Shown: in pieces, positions 28,101 to 34,634 of the stretch
Layout of the letters: every line of letters begins with the position of its first letter
How positions within the stretch are numbered: the stretch's first letter is position 1
Assembly (NCBI RefSeq): GCF_027111275.1
Contig: NZ_CP114286.1
Location: 3,892,501 to 3,956,500 of the forward strand
Source: Flavobacterium luteolum
GTDB lineage: Bacteria > Bacteroidota > Bacteroidia > Flavobacteriales > Flavobacteriaceae
DNA: 64,000 nucleotides
Direction: 5' to 3'
The notes under the pieces: model-generated
Seen by the model: only the letters and a program-made list of their open reading frames with translations
Told to the model about the DNA's origin: nothing
Database searches by the model: none
Made by a program: the position numbers and the translations under genes

Positions 28101-28234
28101 GAAATATTTATAGAAGAAGCTGCAGAGGCTTGAAATGTAAAAACTAATAACGAGAGAACCGTTATTCCGATTTCTTTACGGGATAAATTGTTAATCCGAA
28201 AATCTCTTGGCTTTTTTTGGGTTAATAATTTCAT
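25130..28234 (-). CDS. susC: SusC/RagA family TonB-linked outer-membrane transporter
   Basis: A 1034-residue TonB-dependent glycan importer. Order: signal peptide (ending FQASA at about 38); a carboxypeptidase-regulatory-like domain at about 58-130 (VKGTVTDQNGMPLPGANV); plug with EEVVIGYGKSKKKDLTGSVSS and IRGGNSINTSNAPLYVVDG; then the 22-strand barrel ending ASRTFILGIKVAIH. No anti-sigma-interacting (STN) extension is seen, so control is by the LacI-type regulator rather than an ECF system. The predicted 5' leader is long, about 240 nt. The partner SusD gene lies 36 bp downstream. Confidence 0.97.
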   Translation of the reverse strand: MKLLTQKKPRDFRINNLSRKEIGITVLSLLVFTFQASAASSINISDKNNTALFFEKTVKGTVTDQNGMPLPGANVVVKGTTKGVQTDVDGTFAITVPDNATKLVITFIGMEDQEVSIGSSPLKIVMKEAGQKLEEVVIGYGKSKKKDLTGSVSSLSKDNLNLGGTVANVGQALQGRASGVQVQQNSYAPGTNPQVVIRGGNSINTSNAPLYVVDGFITSTGASISPNDIENIQILKDAASTAIYGARGGNGVILITTKKGKAGKMNVEAEISDGFQNIIKEPSLMTGQQYADYQNALNAENGRPPLFPSSFPVANTNWFDAATRPGEVLNRTLTFSGSDQTSKFFLSGNYLKQTGAIVNTDFERYTVRMGAEKKFNDKLTMGMNAYGAFAEGNNSDFGDNILSPMFSIQTAPPAIPIYNADGSYYKFQGKDNALALLLEPTDHTINRLVNGNMFLDYQIIKGLTYHFGAGAEWQENIQGKYTPSTLVAGAALKGSGSEENKTYFRWSTEQYLTYKFDIKEVHAITAMIGTSNQKDTYERMRAAGTGFSSDLLTYYNLQGASVYLKPETEKTETKLTSYFGRLNYAFNDKYLATFTIRKDGSSRFGPNNKFGIFPSGAVAWKISNESFMQNVKAVSELKLRASYGITGSDGIGDYAYMSRLSSWGVTISPDQFVSGTEPANLANPNLKWEQTAQTDIGLDLGLFNDKLSITFDYYKKRTSDALLNVPVGGWWGFDTQRINSGVIDNHGVELGISTTNYRNDKFTWTTSLNVAYNKQEVVSLADNVKIISTNTSNPSGTVSGQEFTRLEPGKEMGVLFGYKYAGVIKTGETYAPQPLSVAGDPKYVDVDGDGKITAKDRTYLGNSIPHYVAGFNNDFRYRNFDMNIFFQGAFDYSVYNMTKMVGESSTSTDALNRWVAGKNENTDIPRDGYYKSTYGSYVNSKFVEEASYLRLKNVSIGYTIPESALKTVKFIDSIRLYAIGQNLLTITNYSGNDPEVNGHFTPDNATKQNLGGGIDFNSFPASRTFILGIKVAIH

Positions 28235-28480
28235 ACTTTGAATTGGTTTTGGTTAATGTTTAATTGTTTTTTCTTTGTTTGTAGGTTTTAGATTTCTTTT
28301 TTGATCTGGAAATTCATTTTGCCTTTTTAATTGTGTTGTGATTGAGTTGTTTTTTAGATCAATCAGAGCTTTTGTTTTTTGCTTTAAATACTGCTTGTTT
28401 AGCTCAATTTTTTACTTCCTGAAGCGTGAAAATCACCGAATATTTTTCATAATTAACTTAGTTTTAAGATTAATCTCTGA

Positions 28481-28511
28481 CGAAACTAGAGATTATATTT
28501 TTATAAAACAA
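28481..28511 (-). promoter_or_regulatory. susC promoter (TTG-N20-TAGTTTCG)
   Basis: On the minus strand TTG at 28511-28509, a 20-bp spacer and TAGTTTCG (28488-28481, one mismatch to TAnnTTTG). The same promoter with the same spacing precedes the kinase gene on the other arm. Confidence 0.6.
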
Positions 28512-28527
28512 GAAAAAATACAAAAAA

Positions 28528-28564
28528 TGTGCTCGAACACACAAATTTTATGTTCTCGAGCACA
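28528..28564. promoter_or_regulatory. Twin LacI-type operators upstream of susC
   Basis: TGTGCTCGAACACA (28528-28541) and TGTTCTCGAGCACA (28551-28564) are 14-bp near-perfect palindromes centred on TCGA, 23 bp apart centre to centre. They match the sites at 30915-30951 in sequence and spacing, next to the LacI-family gene. Confidence 0.8.
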
Positions 28565-28912
28565 TAAAATTGTGTGAATCATTTTTTTTGACTTAAATTG
28601 CTGTGATATTTTTAAAATAATTTAGAAAAAACAGTGTGTGTAATATTGATGGTTTTTTGAATTATAAATAAGGATTTATTAAAAACTTATGAATTTCGCA
28701 ATCACTAAACGAAAAACGTAAAAATTAAGCAGTCTTTTCTTATGCTGAAAAGAGCGGAATTTTTGGTTTTAATTATGAATTCGGTTTGTTTTTTAATTCG
28801 ATTTTTGAACTATATTGGTCACGAAGAAAAAGGACGAAAACGCGAAATGAATTAATGGTCATTTTGACCTTTTTTGAAAATGAAAAATTAACAGATTTTA
28901 AGAAGAAGAATT

Positions 28913-29551
28913 TTGAAAGAATACCACATACAAATAATAGATAAAAATCAAGAAAATGCAACCCGTATTTTAGATTCTTTTTTTTGGGAAAAAGCAAATT
29001 GTTTGACCGATTTTACTTCTCCATGGAATAATGATCCAGTTTTAAGAATTGAATTTCGTGCACTCTGGGATAAGGATAATTTCTATTTTAATTTTAGGGT
29101 TTTTGACACGGATATCTATATAGATAAGAAAGATAATAGTGTAGACAGTATTTGTGAGTCAGATAGAGTGGAGCTGTTTTTTAGGAGTAATGATAAGCTT
29201 AATCCTTATTATTGTTTAGAAATAGATCCTTCAACTAGATTGTTGGATTTCGAAGCGCGTCCAGATAAAATTTTTGACTATGACTGGAAGTGGGCTGAAA
29301 ACCATATAAAGTTGGCATCTTCAAAAGACGAAGTTTCTTTCACGGTTGCGGGATCAATTAGTATTGCATCTTTAAAAGAATTGGATTTAATTCATGATAA
29401 TATTATCGAAACTGGGGTTTACAGGGCTAAATTTGTCAAGCAAAAAGGCGGAAATTACGAACCAACCTGGATAACGTGGGTAGATCCTAATACTGCAGAA
29501 CCGAATTTTCATATCGCTTCTTCTTTCGGGAAATTTGTTTTGATGGAATAG
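28913..29551 (+). CDS. Carbohydrate-binding module family 9-like protein
   Basis: A 212-residue beta-sandwich protein related to CBM9-like domains of Bacteroidota (WEKANCLTDFTSPWNND, LWDKDNFYFNFRVFDTDI, DRVELFF, YCLEIDPSTRLLDFEARP, TWITWVDPNTAEPNFHIASSFGKFVL). It has no signal peptide, unlike most CBMs, so it may be cytosolic. No ATG is available; TTG at 28913, preceded by purine-rich AAGAAGAAGAA, is the best start, with stop codons just upstream. It diverges from susC and lies between the two operator regions, so it is probably part of the PUL. Function beyond sugar binding is unknown. Confidence 0.75.
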   Translation: MKEYHIQIIDKNQENATRILDSFFWEKANCLTDFTSPWNNDPVLRIEFRALWDKDNFYFNFRVFDTDIYIDKKDNSVDSICESDRVELFFRSNDKLNPYYCLEIDPSTRLLDFEARPDKIFDYDWKWAENHIKLASSKDEVSFTVAGSISIASLKELDLIHDNIIETGVYRAKFVKQKGGNYEPTWITWVDPNTAEPNFHIASSFGKFVLME

Positions 29552-29813
29552 TTTTGCCTGCCACAAAGGCGCGAAGACGCAAAGGTTTTTTTTAAAGGGA
29601 ATAATCTAATTTGGATTGCCTCCAGCTTTAACTTTTGTTGTTTTTTTGCGTCTATTTTTAAACACAGTCCGTGGTTGAAACGATGAACTAAACTGGAATA
29701 CAAGTAAAGTATTGAAAGTATAAAAAAACTTTGCGCCTCCGCTCCCGATAGCTATCGGGATTGCGAGATTCAAATAAAAAAAACTTTGCGTTCTAGTGGC
29801 TTCGTGGCAAAAT
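29552..29813. repeat. Compound inverted repeat (CACAAAGGCGCGAAGACGC family) with nested palindrome
   Basis: TTTTGCCTGCCACAAAGG... at 29552-29594 is mirrored imperfectly by 29775-29812 (GCGTTCTAGTGGCTTCGTGG). Inside is a second A-run plus CTTTGCG unit (29721-29735) and the 18-bp palindrome TCCCGATAGCTATCGGGA at 29743-29760, identical to that at 1039-1056. The element fills the gap between the CBM9-like gene and the convergent LacI gene. Confidence 0.7.
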
Positions 29814-29814
29814 C

Positions 29815-30855
29815 CTAGCTAATGTAAAAAGAAGCGTTTTCGACATTTATAATATCAATAGGAAGCAAAATAGTTTCCGGAATATCTTTTCGGAATAAAA
29901 AGTGTTCGACTAAAGTGCTGACTCCCAAATAAGCTTGTCTCTTCTGATTCTGATGAATTAAAAAATGAATCAATCCCTGATTAAGAAAGCTGACGTTTTT
30001 ATCAACTAAGTCGTAACCGATCAAAGCGATTTTTTCGTCTGTTATATTTGAAAGCGTAGAAGCGATTTGGTAAGCTTTTGAAGTGGTGATGAAAATACCG
30101 CTTAAATCTGGATTTTCATTTATAAAGGCAGGAAGCTTAGTTTCGATGTTAGAATATTTGAGTTTTAAAGTGGTTAAAGAAAAATCTGAAAGGTCTTTTT
30201 CTTCAAAATAACTTCTAAAACCTCGTTCTTTTTCCTGCATGTGAATCGCGTTTTTAAGGCTTTCATCAATATGGATAATGGCGATTTGGCCTTTCGACAG
30301 AATTAAATTCATTAAACTTGCAGCAACTCGGCCACTTTTGTATAGATCTTGCCCAACAAAGCTTTTTATTGACGAAGATTCAACTTGATTGTTGAAAGTG
30401 TTTACCATAATTCCCAGTTCCTCATATTGTTTTATGATTTCTATGGTTTCTTTATGGAAAAGCGGTGCTAATAAAACAGCATCTGGCGATTTGGCTACAA
30501 TAGCTTCATGAGTCTTTAAAAAAGATTTTGTGCTTTCAGGATTGAAATAATGCGTTTCAATAACCACATTATAAGCCTTGAATTCTGTTATAGCGTCTTG
30601 GATTCCGTTAACACATGGAAGCCAGTATGGGTCAAATACAGGATCTGGAAGTAAAACGCAAATGCGGTACACTTTTGTGCTTTTTAAATTTCTAGCAATT
30701 AAGTTGGGTTCGTAATCAATTACATTCAAAACTTCATTGATTTTTTCGAGTGCAGCAGGAGAGACTTTTCCTCTATTATGCAGCACGCGATCCACAGTTC
30801 CTTTAGAAACTCCAGCCATTTGTGCTATATCCTTAATTGTGTACTTTTTATCCAT
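29815..30855 (-). CDS. LacI family transcriptional regulator of the PUL
   Basis: A 346-residue regulator. The N-terminal LacI helix-turn-helix is intact (YTIKDIAQMAGVSKGTVDRVL, about residues 5-25) with the hinge helix PNLIARNLKSTK, then a periplasmic-binding-type effector domain. LacI regulators bind palindromic DNA and are released or engaged by a sugar. Two sets of TCGA-centred palindromes flank this gene, in the promoters of susC and of the kinase gene, and are the obvious targets. The operators sit upstream of the promoters, so activation or looping is as plausible as simple repression. The effector is probably a breakdown product of the PUL substrate. Confidence 0.93.
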   Translation of the reverse strand: MDKKYTIKDIAQMAGVSKGTVDRVLHNRGKVSPAALEKINEVLNVIDYEPNLIARNLKSTKVYRICVLLPDPVFDPYWLPCVNGIQDAITEFKAYNVVIETHYFNPESTKSFLKTHEAIVAKSPDAVLLAPLFHKETIEIIKQYEELGIMVNTFNNQVESSSIKSFVGQDLYKSGRVAASLMNLILSKGQIAIIHIDESLKNAIHMQEKERGFRSYFEEKDLSDFSLTTLKLKYSNIETKLPAFINENPDLSGIFITTSKAYQIASTLSNITDEKIALIGYDLVDKNVSFLNQGLIHFLIHQNQKRQAYLGVSTLVEHFLFRKDIPETILLPIDIINVENASFYIS

Positions 30856-30860
30856 ATAGA

Positions 30861-30868
30861 CAAATATA
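30861..30868 (-). promoter_or_regulatory. -7 element of the LacI-family gene (TATATTTG), near-leaderless
   Basis: TATATTTG on the minus strand ends 5 nt before the ATG at 30855, giving an expected leader of about 2 nt. No good -33 TTG was found at the right distance, so a regulator may assist. Confidence 0.45.
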
Positions 30869-30914
30869 AAAACTTTGATTTAATAAATGCATTTTTTCTG
30901 TAAGAATTATAAAA

Positions 30915-30951
30915 TGTGCTCGAGAACATAAAAATAGTGTGTTCGAGCACA
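30915..30951. promoter_or_regulatory. Twin LacI-type operators upstream of the kinase gene
   Basis: TGTGCTCGAGAACA (30915-30928) and TGTGTTCGAGCACA (30938-30951) repeat the sequence and 23-bp spacing of the susC-side operators in inverted orientation. They lie between the divergent LacI and kinase genes and may control both. Confidence 0.82.
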
Positions 30952-30966
30952 TTTTTGTATTTTTTC

Positions 30967-30997
30967 TTGTTTTATAAAAATATAATCTATAGTTTCG
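30967..30997 (+). promoter_or_regulatory. Promoter of the kinase-transporter operon (TTG-N20-TAGTTTCG)
   Basis: TTG at 30967-30969 and TAGTTTCG at 30990-30997. The spacing and flanks are almost identical to the susC promoter. Confidence 0.6.
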
Positions 30998-31086
30998 TGA
31001 AATCAAAACCGAAAAACTAAAATAAAAAGATAACCTAATAATATTGTAATTTATTGAATTGCAATATTTTAACACAATGTGTTTAC

Positions 31087-32178
31087 GTGAAAAAAATTAC
31101 CTCATTAGCTCCCGGCCGAACCTGTCTTTTTGGAGATCATCAAGATTATTTAGGATTGCCTGTTATAGCCTGTGCGATAGATAGAAGTATTAAATTAATA
31201 GCAAAAGAAAATCAGACCGACACATTTGTTCTGAATATGGTTGATATTAATGAAATTCGAGTTATCAATATACACGAGGCTTTCGAAAAATTAGAACCAA
31301 GAGATTATTTTGCATCCTCGTTGCGTGTCTTGCGCAGATATGGCTGTAAACCAACATCTGGTTATACGATTACCATTACTGGAGATATTCCAATTAATTC
31401 AGGAACTTCGAGTTCGTCAGCCTTATTAATGGCTTGGATTCGTTTCCTGATAGAAGCTTTCGGAATAGATCATGAAGTTACGCCTGAATTTCTTTCTAAA
31501 TTAGGTTATGAATCTGAAGTGTTAGAGCACGGAGAGCCAGGCGGAATGATGGATCATTTTAGTATTGGCGTTGGAAATATTGTCTACATTAATACCAAAA
31601 AACCGTTTTCTTTTAATGTAATAGGAACGGAGTTAAAAGGTTTGATTACAGGAGTTTCAGGTGTTCCAAAGGAAACTATCGGACTTCTTGGTGAGCTGAA
31701 AGGAAATGCTTTAATGGCAATTGATATTGTGAAACAGAATTATCCGCAGTTTGATTTAAATGCTGCTGAAATAGAAGATTTGGATAAATACAGAAATTGT
31801 CTGCCAGATCGCATGATTCCGTTTTTTGAAGCGGCAATCAAAAATTATCATTATACCAAAGAAGCATTAAAGGAATTTGAGAAACCGGTTTTAGATCTAA
31901 AAAAAATAGGTGCATTAATGAATGCCCATCATGAAGTTTTGCGTGATTTACTGAAAATAACTGTTCCGAGAATAGATGCAATGGTTAACGCTGCATTAAA
32001 AGCAGGAGCATACGGAGCAAAAATTGTGGGCTCTGGCGGTGGTGGAAGTATTGTTGTAATTGCTGATCCTAAGTATGAAGATGTGGTTATAAAAGCGATT
32101 TTACATGCTGGAGCACAAGAAGCTTATGCGGTAAATGTTGATCCCGGAGTACGAATTATTAATAATATTGAAAATTAA
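31087..32178 (+). CDS. GHMP kinase, galactokinase family
   Basis: A 363-residue cytosolic sugar kinase. It has all three galactokinase motifs: N-terminal sugar-binding SLAPGRTCLFGDHQDYLGLP (GRxNxIGEHxDY type), ATP-binding INSGTSSSSALL and C-terminal GAKIVGSGGGGSI; the catalytic Asp is in GGMMDHF. The E-to-D and N-to-C changes in motif 1 and the locus (GalNAc-type hydrolases, NagB) suggest an N-acetylated hexose 1-kinase, as with GALK2, rather than plain galactokinase; this is inference. GTG at 31087 is chosen as start; an upstream TTG at 31054 would add residues unlike the family. The next gene starts 5 bp after its stop. Confidence 0.85.
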   Translation: MKKITSLAPGRTCLFGDHQDYLGLPVIACAIDRSIKLIAKENQTDTFVLNMVDINEIRVINIHEAFEKLEPRDYFASSLRVLRRYGCKPTSGYTITITGDIPINSGTSSSSALLMAWIRFLIEAFGIDHEVTPEFLSKLGYESEVLEHGEPGGMMDHFSIGVGNIVYINTKKPFSFNVIGTELKGLITGVSGVPKETIGLLGELKGNALMAIDIVKQNYPQFDLNAAEIEDLDKYRNCLPDRMIPFFEAAIKNYHYTKEALKEFEKPVLDLKKIGALMNAHHEVLRDLLKITVPRIDAMVNAALKAGAYGAKIVGSGGGGSIVVIADPKYEDVVIKAILHAGAQEAYAVNVDPGVRIINNIEN

Positions 32179-32183
32179 ATAAA

Positions 32184-33065
32184 ATGCACGACAATTTAGT
32201 GATTTTAGCAGGTGGAGCTTCTTCTCGTATGAAAAAAGAAGCAGTTGCCAATAATCTTTCTCCAGAAGAAATTGCTCAGGCTAATGAAAGGAGTAAAGGC
32301 TTAATAGGTGTTGGTGCAAGCGGAAGGCCTCTTTTGGATTATCTTTTATGGAATGCAAAAAAAGCAGGCTATAAAAACATTTATATTATAATAGGAGAGC
32401 AAGGAGAATTGTTTAAAGAATTTTATGGAAGTAAAATGAAGGATAACGATTTTCACGGACTCAATATTTCATTTGCTGTTCAGTATATTCCTGAAGGAAG
32501 AGTGAAGCCTTTTGGAACTGCAGATGCTCTGTTTCAAGCTGTAGAGCAATATCCAGAACTAAATTCGCAGTTTTATTCGGTTTGCAACAGCGATAATTTG
32601 TATTCGGCTGAAGCATTGCTTGCTTTGAGAGAAACTGAAAGTCTGAATGCTTTTATTAGTTATGATCGTGATGCAATGGATTTTCCGCTGGAGCGTATTT
32701 CGCGTTTTGCAATTGCAAAATTGGACCAGAATAATCAGTTGCTGGATATTTTAGAAAAACCTACAGAAGAAGATTTGGAGCAATATAAAGATACGGAAGG
32801 AAAAATACGTGTTAGTATGAATGCTTTTAAGTTTAATGGCAAGACCTTATATGTGCATCTTAAAAATTGTCCTGTTCATCCAGAGCGTGATGAAAAGGAG
32901 CTTCCGACGGTTCTTTTGAATTCTGTTAAGGAAAATCCGAATACAACGATCGGAATTCCGTTTTCTGAGCACGTTCCAGACCTAACCGCAAAAGAAGATA
33001 TTGCCGAAGTAAAAACATATTTGGCAAAATATTATCCTGATTTAAATTGGAATAATAAAAATTAA
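32184..33065 (+). CDS. Sugar-phosphate nucleotidyltransferase
   Basis: A 293-residue NTP-transferase fold protein. The nucleotide-binding start LVILAGGASSRMKKE and the sugar/metal site VCNSDNLYSAEAL fit the family; a kinked insertion (SPEEIAQANERSKGLIGVGASG) replaces the usual K-x-LLP motif. It should join NTP to a sugar 1-phosphate. Its place 5 bp after a GHMP 1-kinase suggests the kinase product is its substrate, giving an activated UDP- or similar HexNAc. The sugar and nucleotide cannot be read from the sequence. Confidence 0.8.
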   Translation: MHDNLVILAGGASSRMKKEAVANNLSPEEIAQANERSKGLIGVGASGRPLLDYLLWNAKKAGYKNIYIIIGEQGELFKEFYGSKMKDNDFHGLNISFAVQYIPEGRVKPFGTADALFQAVEQYPELNSQFYSVCNSDNLYSAEALLALRETESLNAFISYDRDAMDFPLERISRFAIAKLDQNNQLLDILEKPTEEDLEQYKDTEGKIRVSMNAFKFNGKTLYVHLKNCPVHPERDEKELPTVLLNSVKENPNTTIGIPFSEHVPDLTAKEDIAEVKTYLAKYYPDLNWNNKN

Positions 33066-33110
33066 CAAAACTTTCATATCTAAATTAGAGAATAAGGAAA
33101 TTTAATGTAG

Positions 33111-33118
33111 TACTTTTG
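33111..33118 (+). promoter_or_regulatory. -7 element (TACTTTTG) before the transporter gene
   Basis: TACTTTTG lies in a 165-bp gap before the transporter gene. No -33 TTG at correct spacing was seen, so this is a possible internal promoter only. Confidence 0.4.
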
Positions 33119-33230
33119 TTTTGCAAAAAAAATGCAGATATTTGCATAAATTACGCAATCAATAATGTGAGAGTTGATTCTAATTTAGATTTTGAATTAA
33201 ATAAATCTATAACTAAATCAACCAAAAATT

Positions 33231-34610
33231 ATGACAAACATTCAAAGTACATTACAGCTGGAGAAAAAAAGTACCATTGTTCCTATGGTAATTTTAACCT
33301 TATTGTTTTTTATTCTAGGATTTGTAACCTGGCTTAACGGACCACTAATTCCGTTTTTTGAATTAGCTTGCGAATTAACTTCTTCGCAAGCCTATTTTGT
33401 GACTTTCGCATTTTATATTGCCTACTTCGTAATGGCAGTTCCTTCTTCTTATATTATTGAAAAAGTGGGGTATAAAAACGGAATTTCTTTAGGATTGTTG
33501 ATTATAGCCGCAGGAGCTTTTATGTTTTATCCAGCGGCTTCAAGTCGTACATTTCTCTTGTTTCTATTAGCTTTATTTATCATGGGAACTGGTTTGGCAG
33601 TTTTACAGACAGCTTCAAATCCGTATGTTGTTGTAATTGGCCCAAGAGAAAGTGCTGCTGCAAGAATTAGCGTTTTAGGAATTGCAAATAAATTGGCAGG
33701 TTTTGTTGCGCCAATTGTGCTTACTATTTTGGTTTTGTCTAATATGCAGGACTTTACCGCAGACAAAATTGCCTTGATGGATGAAGCTGCAAAAACTAGC
33801 GCATTAAATTCTCTTGCTTTACAATTACAAACGCCGTATCTTTATATGGGGTTGATTATTACTGTTTTAGCTTTAATGGTGAAATTTTCTCCTCTTCCAG
33901 AAATTGATTTGGGCGAAGATGGAAATGTGTCAGAATTGAGTGTTTTTAAACAAATTAAAAATGCTTTTCAGCACCCGCAGTTAGTTTTAGGAGTAATAAC
34001 TCTAATGTTGTATTTATCTGCCGAAGTTTTGGCGGGAGATTCGATTGGAGCTTTCGGAAAACAGCTGGGAGTTTATGGTGAAGAAGGGAATTTTTATCTC
34101 AAATTGACCTCATTTACCATGTCAGCAATGGTGATCGGCTATATTCTTGGTATAGTTTTGATTCCTAAATATGTTTCGCAGGTCACTGCTTTAAAAGTGT
34201 CTGGATTGCTTGGTTTGGTGCTAGTTATGGCAATTGTTTTGATCTCTCCAAAGATAATGATTGCATTGCCAGGAACTCCAAATATACCATTGGTGATACT
34301 TTTAGTAGCGCTTTTAGGACTAGCAAATGCTTTGTGTTGGCCAGCAATATGGCCAATGGCTCTGCAAGATTTAGGTGGTTATACAAAGATTGGAAGTGCT
34401 ATTTTGATTATGGGAATTATCGGTGGAGCAGTTTTTCCACTTTTTTACGGAATGATCACCGAAAGTATCAATTCTGCAAATGTTGCAAAAAATATGCAAG
34501 AGGTTTCGAAAAGTGGAAATCAGTTAGCATATTTAATGCTGTTGCCTTCTTATGCAATGATTTTGTTTTATGCTGTTAAAGGGCATAAATACAGGAAATG
34601 GAATAGTTGA
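33231..34610 (+). CDS. MFS sugar:H+ symporter, FucP/NagP type
   Basis: A 459-residue inner-membrane protein with about 12 helices. The start FILGFVTWLNGPLIPFFELACELTSSQAYFVTFAFYIAYFVM and GTGLAVLQTASNPYVVVIGP are typical of the FucP group, which imports fucose, glucose/galactose or N-acetylglucosamine with protons. With NagB downstream, an N-acetylhexosamine (NagP-like) substrate is the best guess. It has a 165-bp leader gap and is followed 24 bp later by the NagB fusion. Confidence 0.92.
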   Translation: MTNIQSTLQLEKKSTIVPMVILTLLFFILGFVTWLNGPLIPFFELACELTSSQAYFVTFAFYIAYFVMAVPSSYIIEKVGYKNGISLGLLIIAAGAFMFYPAASSRTFLLFLLALFIMGTGLAVLQTASNPYVVVIGPRESAAARISVLGIANKLAGFVAPIVLTILVLSNMQDFTADKIALMDEAAKTSALNSLALQLQTPYLYMGLIITVLALMVKFSPLPEIDLGEDGNVSELSVFKQIKNAFQHPQLVLGVITLMLYLSAEVLAGDSIGAFGKQLGVYGEEGNFYLKLTSFTMSAMVIGYILGIVLIPKYVSQVTALKVSGLLGLVLVMAIVLISPKIMIALPGTPNIPLVILLVALLGLANALCWPAIWPMALQDLGGYTKIGSAILIMGIIGGAVFPLFYGMITESINSANVAKNMQEVSKSGNQLAYLMLLPSYAMILFYAVKGHKYRKWNS

Positions 34611-34634
34611 ACAAAAAATAAAAATTAATATATC

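Larger units (their letters stand above)
28235..28912. other. 678-bp divergent control region between susC and the CBM9-like gene
   Basis: No coding sequence is supported here. The region holds the susC promoter and twin palindromic operators at 28481-28566, about 250-330 bp upstream of susC, and a long AT-rich untranslated leader. Nothing else was recognised apart from a short GGTCATTTTGACC inverted repeat near 28857. Confidence 0.7.

Noticed and set aside
33116..33337. Small ORF overlapping the transporter start
   Set aside because: Off-frame with the transporter and with no recognisable features.
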